Shown: positions 16,015 to 25,519, counted from the stretch's first letter. The stretch: DNA of 64,000 nt from Streptococcus suis 10581 (GCA_000440235.1 ALKQ01000001.1:80446-144445); one strand, 5' to 3'. The notes: a model not told the origin generated them from the letters alone. Program-made: numbers and translations.

Positions 16015-17520
16015 ATGGCAAATACAAATACGAGTGCTAATATTGGCTTCGAGAAGGAGCTCTGGGATGTGGCAGATTCTTTACGAGGTCATATTTCAGC
16101 AGCGGATTATCGAAAAGTGATCATTGGTTTGATTTTCTTAAAGTATGTTTCCGATTCGTTTACGATTAAATATAATTATCTTCTCAAAGAAGATGAAGGA
16201 TTTGAAGAAGACCGCGATGAATACGTTTCTGAAAACATCTTCTTTATCCCACCAAAATCAAGATGGGCTTACATTGCGGAAAAAGCACACACCCCTGAAA
16301 TTGGTCTTGCGATTGATGATGCCATGCGTGAGATTGAGCGTGAAAACAAATCGCTGAGTGGTGTTCTGCCTAAAGTCTATGCCTCGCCTGACTTGGATCA
16401 GCGTGTACTGGGCGAAGTCGTTGATATTTTTACAAATATCAACATATATGATCATGGTAATGAAAAAGATTTGCTCGGTCGAACATACGAATACTGCTTG
16501 GAACAATTCGCTGCCTATGAAGGTAAGAATGGTGGGGAATTTTACACACCAACAAGCATTGTTAAAACAATTGTTGAGATTTTAAAACCTTTTAATGGTC
16601 GTGTGTACGACCCAGCCTGTGGTTCTGGCGGTATGTTTGTCCAATCAGAGACATTTGTTGAAAATCATAGCGGCAATATTAACAATCTCTCCATTTACGG
16701 ACAAGAAGCCAATGCCGATACGTGGAAAATGGCAAAAATCAACATGGCTATTCGCGGTATTGAACCTAACTTTGGACCTCATCAAGCAGATACTTTTACC
16801 AACGATTTACACCCGACACTCAAGGCGGACTATATCATGGCAAATCCTCCGTTTAACTTGAAGAAGTGGGGAGCAGATAAGCTAGCAGATGACGTTCGTT
16901 GGAAGTACGGCACACCTCCTGATAGTAATGCTAACTATGCGTGGATACAACACATGATACATCACTTGGCGCCCAATGGTAAAATTGGTCTTGTCTTGGC
17001 AAATGGGTCACTATCATCTACACAAAGTGGCGAAGGGGATATTCGCAAAGCTATTATCGAGGATGATTTGGTTGAAGGTATTGTGGCACTCCCTGCCCAA
17101 CTCTTTTACAGTGTGACTATTCCAGCCTGCCTTTGGTTTATTTCTAAGAATAAAAAGCAAAAAGGGAAAACGGTCTTTATCGATGCCAGAAATCTAGGTC
17201 ACATGGTTGACCGTAAACATAGAGATTTTACGGACGATGACATCCAAAAGATTGCTAAGACATTTGAAGCCTTCCAAGAAGGAACATTGGAAAATGAAAA
17301 AGGCTTTTGTGCTGTTGTCGAGACTGAGGACATTGCTGAGCAGGACTATATCTTAACGCCAGGACGTTATGTCGGTGTTGAAGACAGGGAAGAAGATAGC
17401 GAACCCTTTGAAGAGAAAATGGAACGCTTAACCACAGAACTGTCTGAACTATTTAAACAATCTCATGTCCTAGAAGAAGAAATCAAACAACGATTGGAGG
17501 AGATTGGGTTTGAGATATAA
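16015..17520 (+). CDS. hsdM: type I restriction-modification, methyltransferase subunit
   Basis: Adenine-N6 methyltransferase subunit of a type I system. It has an N-terminal HsdM_N helical domain (residues about 8-140), then an N6_Mtase domain with the SAM-binding motif PACGSGGMF and the catalytic NPPF (YIMANPPFNLKKWG). The C-terminus is coiled and helical. Length 501 is normal. GGGAGTG serves as a ribosome site before ATG 16015. It overlaps hsdS. With HsdS it forms the M2S methylase, and with HsdR the full restriction complex. Confidence 0.96.
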   Translation: MANTNTSANIGFEKELWDVADSLRGHISAADYRKVIIGLIFLKYVSDSFTIKYNYLLKEDEGFEEDRDEYVSENIFFIPPKSRWAYIAEKAHTPEIGLAIDDAMREIERENKSLSGVLPKVYASPDLDQRVLGEVVDIFTNINIYDHGNEKDLLGRTYEYCLEQFAAYEGKNGGEFYTPTSIVKTIVEILKPFNGRVYDPACGSGGMFVQSETFVENHSGNINNLSIYGQEANADTWKMAKINMAIRGIEPNFGPHQADTFTNDLHPTLKADYIMANPPFNLKKWGADKLADDVRWKYGTPPDSNANYAWIQHMIHHLAPNGKIGLVLANGSLSSTQSGEGDIRKAIIEDDLVEGIVALPAQLFYSVTIPACLWFISKNKKQKGKTVFIDARNLGHMVDRKHRDFTDDDIQKIAKTFEAFQEGTLENEKGFCAVVETEDIAEQDYILTPGRYVGVEDREEDSEPFEEKMERLTTELSELFKQSHVLEEEIKQRLEEIGFEI

Positions 17521-18640
17521 GACATTGTCAGAAGTCGGTAGCTATGTCTCTGAAAAAATCAATGTGAGTAAGTTAAGGCTGGAGAACTATATTTCTACCG
17601 AGAATATGATCTCTAATCGTGGTGGAATTAGTTTGGCAACAAAACTTCCAAGTGTAAAAACTACAACTGCATTTCAAAAGGGAGATATTCTAATTTCCAA
17701 TATTCGCCCTTACTTTAAGAAAATTTGGCTAGCAGACAAATCTGGAGGGTGTTCTAATGATGTTTTAGTAATCAGGTCGGACAGTAACTTTTCCAACCGT
17801 TTTCTATATTATGTGCTATCAAGTGATACATTTTTTGATTATGCAGTATCAACTTCTAAGGGGACGAAGATGCCCCGTGGAGATAAGAGTTCAATTATGA
17901 AATATACAGTTCCTCTATTTTCCTTAGAGGAGCAAGAGTTGATTTCAGATATATTGAAGTCCTACGACGAGAAAATTCAACTTAATAAACAGATAAATCA
18001 TCATTTAGCTGAGCTAATCGATGCTCAATTTGCTCACTTGCTTGAAGATAATGAATTATATAAGTCGACCTTTTCAGAAATTGGTGAAATAGTGGGCGGT
18101 GGTACGCCATCTAAAAAGGTAGATGATTACTGGAATGGTGATATCCCATGGCTTTCTCCAAAAGATTTATCATTAAATCCTGCTATGTTTACAGGTAGAG
18201 GTCAAAATTCAATCACTGAGCTTGGCTATAAGAAGAGCAGTGCTAAGTTAATGCCTCGGAATTCAATACTTTTCAGTTCCCGCGCTCCAATTGGTTATAT
18301 CACCATAGCAGAAAATGATATTTCAACTAACCAAGGTTTTAAGTCAATCATTCCCAAACCTGAATACCCATATACTTTCGTGTATGAACTCTTGAAACAG
18401 GAAACTCCTTCCCTCGAGAGTAGTGCTTCAGGTTCTACATTTAAAGAGGTATCTGGAACTCATTTGAGGAACCATGAGATTCAAATTCCGTCCCATTCAG
18501 CAATAATTAAGTTTCATGAGTCAGTTAAGCCACTATTCAAGACAATTAATTTGAATGAGAAAGAGATTCAAAAGCTAATCGAAGTGCGCGATCTTTTACT
18601 ACCAACGCTTATGTCAGGCGAAATATCAGTCTCTGATTAA
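17510..18640 (+). CDS. hsdS: type I specificity subunit, expressed copy
   Basis: DNA-recognition subunit with two target-recognition domains. TRD1 is about residues 1-160, ending in the spacer helix SLEEQELISDILKSYDEKIQ; then comes the conserved junction QINHHLAEL; TRD2 is about 185-360, with GGTPSKKVDDYWNGDIPWLS. It ends in the usual EVRDLLLPTLMSGEI tail. The most likely start is TTG 17510 with GGAGG nine bases upstream; TTG 17504 is also possible. It overlaps hsdM by 11 bases. The junction lies exactly on recombination site A, so TRD2 can be exchanged. Confidence 0.92.
   Translation: MRYKTLSEVGSYVSEKINVSKLRLENYISTENMISNRGGISLATKLPSVKTTTAFQKGDILISNIRPYFKKIWLADKSGGCSNDVLVIRSDSNFSNRFLYYVLSSDTFFDYAVSTSKGTKMPRGDKSSIMKYTVPLFSLEEQELISDILKSYDEKIQLNKQINHHLAELIDAQFAHLLEDNELYKSTFSEIGEIVGGGTPSKKVDDYWNGDIPWLSPKDLSLNPAMFTGRGQNSITELGYKKSSAKLMPRNSILFSSRAPIGYITIAENDISTNQGFKSIIPKPEYPYTFVYELLKQETPSLESSASGSTFKEVSGTHLRNHEIQIPSHSAIIKFHESVKPLFKTINLNEKEIQKLIEVRDLLLPTLMSGEISVSD
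17994..18007 (+). repeat. hsdS recombination site A (direct orientation)
   Basis: TAAATCATCATTTA plus a following G. It encodes NHHL at the centre of the expressed hsdS. One of four identical copies, two in each orientation. Confidence 0.85.
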
Positions 18641-18645
18641 GCCGC

Positions 18646-18659
18646 TAAATGATGATTTA
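18646..18659 (-). repeat. hsdS recombination site B (inverted)
   Basis: TAAATGATGATTTA, the reverse complement of site A, just after the hsdS stop. Read on the minus strand it would give NHHLAA-stop, so an A x B inversion would leave a truncated one-TRD HsdS. Confidence 0.85.
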
Positions 18660-18706
18660 CCGCTCACCTTATCTGTACTACAATGTAAATGAAAGGCAGG
18701 TAAGGT

Positions 18707-19693
18707 ATGAAGGACAAAATAATCACACAAGTAGTCAATATTATGGCAGAACAGCTGACAATGGAGCAACTAGAGCAGTTGGAGAGAGTGCTAGCAGCTA
18801 GCCTGGCTAATGTTGTCATGGCGGATAATATTTCAAATATCGATGAAACATCTAACCCCAAATTATTGCACCTTTTTATTTCTGCTAAGAGGATTGAGGG
18901 GTGCAGTGAAAAGTCATTAAAATACTATAAAATGGTCATTGAGAAAATGGTAGCCGAGTTGGATAAACCAATCAGGCAGATAAGCACCAGTGATTTAAGG
19001 ACTTACCTTGCTAACTATCAAAAAGAACGCCAATCTAGCAAAGTAACGATTGATAACATGCGACGCATTTTTAGTAGTTTCTTTAGCTGGCTAGAAGATG
19101 AAGATTACATCTTAAAAAGCCCAGTGAGACGTATTCACAAGATTAAGACGGATAAGGTTATCAAGGAAACCCTATCAGATGAAAGTCTAGAGCTGCTTAG
19201 AGATACTTGTGACAATATTCGTGACTTAGCCATGATTGATTTGCTTGCTTCAACTGGCATGCGTGTTGGAGAGTTGGTTCGACTGAATCGTGAGGACATC
19301 AACTTTCATGAGCGAGAGTGTTTAGTGTTTGGTAAAGGAAATAGCGAGCGGATTGTTTATTTTGATGCAAGAACAAAGATACACTTAATCAATTATCTCG
19401 ATAGTCGGAAAGACGATAATTCTGCCCTTTTTGCATCGCTAGCTTATCCCTACGAACGATTGATGATAGGTGGTGTTGAGACGAGATTGCGAGAAATTGG
19501 AAGACGGGCTAACCTTCAAAAAGTTCATCCACACAAATTCAGACGAACACTAGCAACAAGAGCAATAGATAAAGGCATGCCCATTGAGCAAGTTCAGCAC
19601 CTACTAGGTCATGTCAAGATAGATACGACCATGCACTATGCCATGGTCAACCAAGCGAATGTCAAAAATTCGCATCGTAAATACATAGGATAA
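18707..19693 (+). CDS. tyrosine recombinase of the hsdS inversion locus
   Basis: A 328-residue Xer-like recombinase. The N-terminal SAM-like domain spans about 45-140, and the catalytic residues are visible as Arg in STGMRVGELVRL, HPHKFRRTLA (HxxR), and LLGHVKIDTTMHY (His and nucleophile Tyr). It lies between two hsdS modules that carry matching inverted 15-bp sites, the layout of phase-variable type I loci in streptococci where such a recombinase (CreX/PsrA-like) shuffles hsdS. It is itself inside the segment flipped by an A x D event. AGGTAAGG serves as ribosome site. Confidence 0.88.
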   Translation: MKDKIITQVVNIMAEQLTMEQLEQLERVLAASLANVVMADNISNIDETSNPKLLHLFISAKRIEGCSEKSLKYYKMVIEKMVAELDKPIRQISTSDLRTYLANYQKERQSSKVTIDNMRRIFSSFFSWLEDEDYILKSPVRRIHKIKTDKVIKETLSDESLELLRDTCDNIRDLAMIDLLASTGMRVGELVRLNREDINFHERECLVFGKGNSERIVYFDARTKIHLINYLDSRKDDNSALFASLAYPYERLMIGGVETRLREIGRRANLQKVHPHKFRRTLATRAIDKGMPIEQVQHLLGHVKIDTTMHYAMVNQANVKNSHRKYIG

Positions 19694-19703
19694 GGAGGAA
19701 GAA

Positions 19704-20219
19704 ATGAAGTTAGGTGAAGTATGTGACAGTATTTCTGTGACTTTTGATAAAACAAAGCAACAAGTCGTACTTGTTAATACATCGGATGTTTTTAATGGTA
19801 AAGTGACTAATCATGCTTTAGTAGATAATAAAGGATTGAAGGGTCAATTTAAGAAAACTTTTCAAAAAGGTGATATTTTATATTCAGAAATACGACCTAA
19901 AAACAAAAGATTTGCTTTTATAGATTTTAATGCAAATGATTATGTAGCTTCTACAAAACTAATGGTGATAAGAGCGAACAAAAAGGTATTACCTCAATAT
20001 CTTTATCAAGTTCTAAAGTCAGAAGAAGTAATAAATCAATTACAATCCCTTGCAGAATCCAGAAGTGGTACTTTCCCACAAATAACATTTTCCGAGTTAG
20101 CACAAATTGATGCCCGTATTCCAGAGCTTGCTGAACAAAAGGAAATAGCTGACTTTTTAAAGTTATTTGATGATAAAATTGAACTAAATAATAAGATAAA
20201 TCATCATTTAGTGTTATAG
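19704..20219 (+). CDS. hsdS half gene with alternative TRD1
   Basis: A 171-residue one-TRD specificity protein: one recognition domain, then the spacer helix PELAEQKEIADFLKLFDDKI and the junction KINHHLVL-stop. It begins with ATG 10 bases after the recombinase stop with a strong AAGGAGGAAG, so it may be translated. It ends directly after site C. Flipping C x D would fuse it in frame to the reversed cassette and produce a full-length HsdS. A single-TRD HsdS can sometimes dimerise and work, which is an alternative. Confidence 0.85.
   Translation: MKLGEVCDSISVTFDKTKQQVVLVNTSDVFNGKVTNHALVDNKGLKGQFKKTFQKGDILYSEIRPKNKRFAFIDFNANDYVASTKLMVIRANKKVLPQYLYQVLKSEEVINQLQSLAESRSGTFPQITFSELAQIDARIPELAEQKEIADFLKLFDDKIELNNKINHHLVL
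20197..20210 (+). repeat. hsdS recombination site C (direct orientation)
   Basis: TAAATCATCATTTA plus G at the end of the half hsdS gene, in the same reading frame (NHHL) as site A. Confidence 0.85.
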
Positions 20220-20871
20220 TTTATGGATAGTTCACCAGAAAGTAATTTCGGAAGTATCTCATCTCGTAATTGTGCCAATTTACGACTTGCAATCCTATTT
20301 TGAATAATGTCATCGTATATAGGAACAAGTATCGAAGAAATCATCTCGTAGTCTTTTGCATTAGGTATCAGTATTTTAGCATTTTCAAGACTACTTCTAG
20401 TGATATGCCCCATTGTGGTTGCTTTATCAGCAGCAATATTTATAAACTCTTGGAGGTAATATTTTGTCCAACTATAATAGAACCATTTATCGTAATTTTG
20501 TGAACTTACCTTGAATAGGTGTTGGTTAAGCCCGCCTATTCCACCAGTCCAAAAGTCTACTAACAAACTCCCTGACCAAGAGAAAATAACATCGCCATCA
20601 TTTATGATATATTCGGGTTTTATATTAACCGAACAAATGTCGCTTGTTTTATCAAATGCCCCTTGTCTCAACTCTTTTATTTTTAAAACGGGAAGAGAAT
20701 TTTCATCCTTCTCTGGACGAAATTTTTGCATTGCTAGCCCATTTAAATAATCAGCTATATCTGTAAGGCTTGCAATTTCCCAATCAGACGGTTTAATACC
20801 GTCAAATGGTTCAAAATCAATGAACCAAGACCTAAAAATAGCTTGAGCTAGCTCTTCTAAATGATGATTTA
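20204..20871 (-). pseudogene. silent inverted hsdS cassette with alternative TRD2
   Basis: Reversed, start-less cassette. Read on the minus strand from site D it gives VVNHHLEELAQAIFRSWFID, then a TRD2 (SDWEIASLTDIADYLNG onward) and the standard ending AQLRDEILPKLLSGELSINY. The open frame extends past 20871 only as antisense of hsdR, so it has no start of its own. It is a silent donor that becomes the C-terminal half of HsdS after inversion through site D. The stop region overlaps site C and the half gene's end. Confidence 0.85.
20858..20871 (-). repeat. hsdS recombination site D (inverted)
   Basis: TAAATGATGATTTA, 33 bases before hsdR. On the minus strand it reads NHHLEEL in the same frame as sites A and C. 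Confidence 0.85.
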
Positions 20872-20903
20872 CCACTCCACCCCAATCCAAGAAAGGATTT
20901 GTT

Positions 20904-23900
20904 ATGAATTTTAGTGAAAGCCAATTTGAAAATGCTATCTTAGACATTTTTCAAAATCAATTAGGTTATGGCTATTATTATGGTCCTGATGTCGAGAGGG
21001 ACTACCGCGATAGCCTTTTTCGTGATGTGCTTGATGTAGCCTTGGAAAAACTAAATCCCAACTTACCAAGCTCTGCTATTGATTTTGCTATCAATAAGTT
21101 GCGTGATTTTGAGAGCGGCACACTGTTGCAGAAAAATAAAACTTTCATGGATTATCTCCAAAATGGGGTGCCTGTCACTTATGTTAAAAATGGCGAAGAG
21201 GTTTCGGACATTGCTTACCTCGTTGACTATGATAATACTGACGCTAATAGCTTTATTGTCGCTAATCAATGGACAATCGAGGAACATAGTGAGAAACGAC
21301 CAGACATTATTGTTTTTCTCAATGGTCTACCTATTGTGCTCTTTGAGTTGAAAAGCCCGTCACGTGAGGAAACGGAAGTTTCAGAAGCTTACAGTCAGCT
21401 CCGCAACTACATGAAGGAAATCCCATCTTTATTTTATTACAATGCCTTTTTGGTCATGAGTGACATGGCAACATCAAAGGCAGGGACTATCACAGCTGGT
21501 GAAGATCGTTTCATGGAGTGGAAGACGACTGATGGCAATTATGAGGATACACAGTTAGCAAACTTTACAACCTTGATTGAAGGCATGTTTGCCAAAGAAC
21601 GTTTGTTGGATATCCTTAAAAACTTTATCTGTTTTTCAGGTGATGCCAAAATTTTAGCAGCTTATCATCAGTATTTTGCCGTGAAAAAAGCAGTTCGTTC
21701 TACCTTAAAAGCTACGCAGACTGACGGGCGTGGTGGTGTCTTCTGGCATACGCAAGGCAGCGGCAAGTCCCTTTCGATGGTTTTCTATGCTCATTTGTTA
21801 GATAAGATATTACGGTCGCCAACAATCGTTGTCCTGACGGATAGAAATGATTTAGATAATCAGTTGTTTAAGCAATTTGACCGCTGTTCTCAATTTTTAC
21901 GCCAAACACCAGTACAAGCGACAAGTCGTAAACATCTTAAAGAACTATTATCTGGTAGGCAAGCGAACGGGATTATTTTCACAACCATGCAGAAGTTTGA
22001 AGAATCATCGGAAGCCTTGTCCGAACGACATAATATCGTCGTTATGGCTGACGAGGCACATCGTGGTCAGTATGGTTTAGAAGAAAAGATTGATCCCGCA
22101 ACTGGTAAGTTTAAAATCGGGACAGCGCGCATCATCCGTGATAATCTCCCCAATGCGACCTATATTGGTTTCACTGGAACACCTATTTCAAGTAAAGACA
22201 AATCAACAACAGAAGTATTTGGGGATTATATCGATATTTATGATATGACACAGGCTGTTGAGGACGGTGCAACTAGACCTGTCTACTATGAGAGTCGTGT
22301 CATACATCTCAACCTTGATGAAAAAATCTTGCAGGAGATTGATGCCGAATATGACGTGTTGGCAGAGCAAGCCGAAGATTCTGCCATCAATAGGAGTAAA
22401 AGAGAACTTAGTCGACTGGATAGTGTTTTAGGTGCTGACCAGACCATTTCGGCGCTAGTGACAGATATTATCACCCACTACGAAGATAATCGTAAAAATG
22501 AATCGACGGGGAAGGCGATGATTGTCGCATATTCGAGACCTATTGCGATGAAGATTTATCATAAGATACTTGACTTGCGTCCTGATTGGGGTGATAAGGT
22601 TGGTGTTGTGATGACTTCTAGTAACAAAGATCCCGAAGAATGGCATGATCTTATAGGCAATAAAAAGCATAAAGAAGAACTGGCTAAAAAATTTAAGGAT
22701 GATAATAGTCCTTTCAAGATTGCTATCGTTGTTGATATGTGGCTAACTGGTTTTGATGTTCCAAGTCTTGCGACCATGTATGTCTATAAGCCGATGTCTG
22801 GTCATAATCTCATGCAGGCTATTGCGCGTGTTAACCGTGTCTATAAGGATAAAGAAGGTGGTTTGGTCGTTGATTATGTTGGTATCGCCTCAGCTTTAAA
22901 ACAAGCTATGAACGATTATACCAATCGCGATAAAGGCAATTTTGGAGACACCAATATTGCTGCGACAGCTTACCCTAAATTTCAAGAAAAGCTTGAAGTT
23001 TGTCAAGATATGTTCTTTGGCTTTGATTACACCGCTTTTAAAGATGAAAATGCAACGAATCTGATGCGTGCTAATGTCATCACGGGTGGTGTCAACTTTA
23101 TCACTAGTAGAGACAAGGATAAGGAGAGTTTTTTACGGGAGGCTACTCTCTTAAAGCAAGCCCTGCAGCTCTGTCGTTCCTTACTAACGCCAGAGGAACG
23201 CTATGAAGCAGCTTATTTTGAAGCTGTTCGAACAATATTAACGCGTATTGTTAATCCCCGAAAACCTCTATCGGTCAAAGAAATTAATGCTAAAATCAGT
23301 GAGTTGCTAAAATCAAGTATTAAGAGCGAAGGTATTATAAATCTATTTGCGGATTCTGAAAGAGATTTTTCATTGTTTGATCCTAAATTCTTGGACGAAA
23401 TTGCAAAGATGAAAGAAAGGAACATTGCGGTTGAATTGTTGAAGAGGTTGATAAGAGAACAAGTTCATATTTATAAGCGAACAAATGTTGTTCAATCTGA
23501 GAAATTTTCAGAGATGCTTTCCAGAGCTATGAAAGCCTACTTAAATGGTATGTTGACAAATGAGGAAGTTATCGAAGAATTAAAACGCATGGCGTCGGAA
23601 ATGCAAGCAGCAAGTGATGCAGGAAATGAACTAGGACTTAGTCCAGAGGAAATAGCTTTTTATGATGCGATTACCAAACCTGCTGCTGTTAAAGATTTTT
23701 ATGATAATGACCAGTTAGTTGCCCTGACGCGGGAGCTGACAAACGAATTGCGGAGAAGTCGCACGATTGATTGGCAGAAAAAGGAATCTGCTCGTGCTAA
23801 TATGCGACGGATCGTTAAGAGACTTTTGAGAAAATACAAGTATCCTCCAGAAGGGCTTGAAGATGCCTTGTCAACAGTTATCACACAATGTGAGTTATGG

Positions 23901-23912
23901 GCGGATAGTTAA
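20904..23912 (+). CDS. hsdR: type I restriction endonuclease subunit
   Basis: Restriction and translocation subunit, 1002 residues. The N-terminal nuclease domain (about 1-240) contains the D...ExK-type motif in PIVLFELKSPSRE; then comes a superfamily 2 motor with Walker A WHTQGSGKSLSM, the DEAH box MADEAHRGQYG, motif III-like GFTGTPI, and the QAIARVNRVY motif VI. A C-terminal helical domain contacts the methylase. ATG 20904 has AAGAAAGGA upstream. It lies downstream of site D, so upstream inversions alter what precedes it. It appears intact. Confidence 0.96.
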   Translation: MNFSESQFENAILDIFQNQLGYGYYYGPDVERDYRDSLFRDVLDVALEKLNPNLPSSAIDFAINKLRDFESGTLLQKNKTFMDYLQNGVPVTYVKNGEEVSDIAYLVDYDNTDANSFIVANQWTIEEHSEKRPDIIVFLNGLPIVLFELKSPSREETEVSEAYSQLRNYMKEIPSLFYYNAFLVMSDMATSKAGTITAGEDRFMEWKTTDGNYEDTQLANFTTLIEGMFAKERLLDILKNFICFSGDAKILAAYHQYFAVKKAVRSTLKATQTDGRGGVFWHTQGSGKSLSMVFYAHLLDKILRSPTIVVLTDRNDLDNQLFKQFDRCSQFLRQTPVQATSRKHLKELLSGRQANGIIFTTMQKFEESSEALSERHNIVVMADEAHRGQYGLEEKIDPATGKFKIGTARIIRDNLPNATYIGFTGTPISSKDKSTTEVFGDYIDIYDMTQAVEDGATRPVYYESRVIHLNLDEKILQEIDAEYDVLAEQAEDSAINRSKRELSRLDSVLGADQTISALVTDIITHYEDNRKNESTGKAMIVAYSRPIAMKIYHKILDLRPDWGDKVGVVMTSSNKDPEEWHDLIGNKKHKEELAKKFKDDNSPFKIAIVVDMWLTGFDVPSLATMYVYKPMSGHNLMQAIARVNRVYKDKEGGLVVDYVGIASALKQAMNDYTNRDKGNFGDTNIAATAYPKFQEKLEVCQDMFFGFDYTAFKDENATNLMRANVITGGVNFITSRDKDKESFLREATLLKQALQLCRSLLTPEERYEAAYFEAVRTILTRIVNPRKPLSVKEINAKISELLKSSIKSEGIINLFADSERDFSLFDPKFLDEIAKMKERNIAVELLKRLIREQVHIYKRTNVVQSEKFSEMLSRAMKAYLNGMLTNEEVIEELKRMASEMQAASDAGNELGLSPEEIAFYDAITKPAAVKDFYDNDQLVALTRELTNELRRSRTIDWQKKESARANMRRIVKRLLRKYKYPPEGLEDALSTVITQCELWADS

Positions 23913-23931
23913 TAGAATTCAGGAGAAATAC

Positions 23932-25365
23932 ATGAATCGAACCTTACACTACTACCAATTTTCACCAGAAACTCAATACTTGGATAGAAAATCAGCACGC
24001 AAGAAGCCACAGGAATTACTCAAGCATCTGATTGTCTTTGCCAATGCGGACGGCGGTCAGTTGGTGGTTGGTATTGAAGATGAGAAACAGGACAACATTA
24101 TCACTGGTTTCAAGGCTGGCAGAGCTTATCCAATAGACGATTTCAAAAAGATTGACCGTGAGATGCGTGACACTCCTCTGGACTTATCTTTTGAAGAAAT
24201 CCCTGTGGTTAATCATAAGGGGGAAGATGACCTGATTTTGGTTATCTCAGTTGAATTGTCATCTAATCGAGTGATTGCTGCGCCTAATGATGAGGTTTAT
24301 CTGCGTCAGGGCGATGAATCGGTTAAATTAAGCTATGAGCAACGTACTCAGCTCAGCTATGATAAGGGACAACGTTTCTTTGAAGATGAAGTAGTACCTG
24401 ATGCAACCCTGGAAGACATTGATGATAACTTAGTGAAAGATTTCAAAAATCGGTTTGATATTTCAGAACGTTCGACAGAGGAAATTCTTAAAGCACGGCG
24501 TTTTCTCGTGAATGGTAAACTGACCAAGGCAGCAATTCTACTTTTTAGTAAATGTCCGTCAGCGTTTTTCCCACAAGCTCGTGTTCGCTTTCAACGCTTT
24601 GATGGCACGGATATGGGGACAGGCAGTAGCTTTAATGTCATCAAAGAAGTGACTTTTGATGATACTTTGCCAGTACTGATTATAAAAGTTCGAGATTTTA
24701 TCCGTACTCAGTTGCGAGAATTTCAGTACTTAGACGATAATGGTCAATTTCAAATATTGCCTGAATATCCTGAGTTTGCTTGGTTTGAAGGTGTTGTCAA
24801 TGCAGTAACTCACCGTGATTACTCTGTCTATGGAGATCACATTCGTGTACTCATGTTCGATGATCGCTTAGAGATTCACAGCCCAGGGAAATTACCCAAT
24901 ATCGTCACCGTTGACAATATCAAGCATGAACGTTTTTCAAGAAATCCTCGGATTGCGAGAACCCTGACTGAATTTGGTTGGGTTCGTGAAATGAACGAGG
25001 GTGTTAAGCGTATCTATTCTGAAATGGAATCAGCTTTTCTTCATGAACCTAAATATTCAGAGCCAGGTAATAAGGTAGTTCTAATCCTTGAAAATAACAT
25101 TGTTAGTCGACATCTACGAACACGAGACAGTTTGGAAAAACAGTTTTCTGATTTTGGAACTCTAAATGCAGATGAACAGGCTATTATTCACTTCATGTAC
25201 AATTCAGGAGAGAAAATGACAACCGCGAAGGCGATTGAACTAACAGGAAGAAGTCGCTCGTTTGTTGTTAAAATGTTGCATCATCTTCGTGATTTAGAAA
25301 TCATCACTTGGTTTGGTTCAAGTAATAATGACCGCAATCAATATTATCTTTTAGTTGATAAATGA
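23932..25365 (+). CDS. AlbA_2/Schlafen-type ATP-binding protein, copy 1
   Basis: A 477-residue protein. The N-terminal AlbA_2 (Schlafen-like) domain starts YLDRKSARKKPQELLKHLIV, with FANADGGQLVVGIED. The middle has the HATPase_c_4-type motif EFAWFEGVVNAVTHRDYS and later RNPRIARTLTEFGWVREMNEG, as in RecG-like putative transcriptional regulators. A C-terminal winged helix (AIELTGRSRSFVVKMLHHLRD) follows. It starts 19 bases after hsdR with AGGAG. Such proteins often accompany defence genes, but the exact role is unknown. A near twin is at 42929. Confidence 0.85.
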   Translation: MNRTLHYYQFSPETQYLDRKSARKKPQELLKHLIVFANADGGQLVVGIEDEKQDNIITGFKAGRAYPIDDFKKIDREMRDTPLDLSFEEIPVVNHKGEDDLILVISVELSSNRVIAAPNDEVYLRQGDESVKLSYEQRTQLSYDKGQRFFEDEVVPDATLEDIDDNLVKDFKNRFDISERSTEEILKARRFLVNGKLTKAAILLFSKCPSAFFPQARVRFQRFDGTDMGTGSSFNVIKEVTFDDTLPVLIIKVRDFIRTQLREFQYLDDNGQFQILPEYPEFAWFEGVVNAVTHRDYSVYGDHIRVLMFDDRLEIHSPGKLPNIVTVDNIKHERFSRNPRIARTLTEFGWVREMNEGVKRIYSEMESAFLHEPKYSEPGNKVVLILENNIVSRHLRTRDSLEKQFSDFGTLNADEQAIIHFMYNSGEKMTTAKAIELTGRSRSFVVKMLHHLRDLEIITWFGSSNNDRNQYYLLVDK

Positions 25366-25400
25366 TTGCAGTCAGGATACTATTAGTAATAAAGAATACA

Positions 25401-25470
25401 GTAGAATACAGTAGAATACAGTAGAATACAGTAGAATACAGTAGAATACAGTAGAATACAGTAGAATACA
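25401..25470 (+). repeat. 10-bp tandem array after AlbA_2 copy 1
   Basis: Seven perfect copies of GTAGAATACA, with a partial unit before (from about 25392) and a degenerate unit after. The 10-base period is close to one helical turn. The same array follows the second AlbA_2 gene. Confidence 0.95.
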
Positions 25471-25479
25471 ATAGAACAT

Positions 25480-25517
25480 AAAAGTGGTCTTCAACGAAAG
25501 GTTGATAACCACTTTTT
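25480..25517. terminator. hairpin terminator between convergent genes
   Basis: AAAAGTGGT pairs with ACCACTTTT, with an inner TCAAC/GTTGA helix and T-runs at the outer edge. It separates the AlbA_2 gene from the leftward toxin gene. Confidence 0.75.
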
Positions 25518-25519
25518 AA

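Noticed and set aside
20872-20947. Start of the inverted hsdS cassette extended to an ATG at 20947
   Set aside because: This part is antisense of hsdR and shares no sequence with HsdS starts.
25392-25470. CRISPR-like repeat array
   Set aside because: The units are contiguous 10-mers without spacers, and no cas gene is near.
23932-25517. Type III (RNA) toxin-antitoxin reading of the repeat array
   Set aside because: Known antitoxin RNAs have longer units (about 35-45 nt) before the toxin gene; here 10-bp units follow a large protein gene. Not supported.
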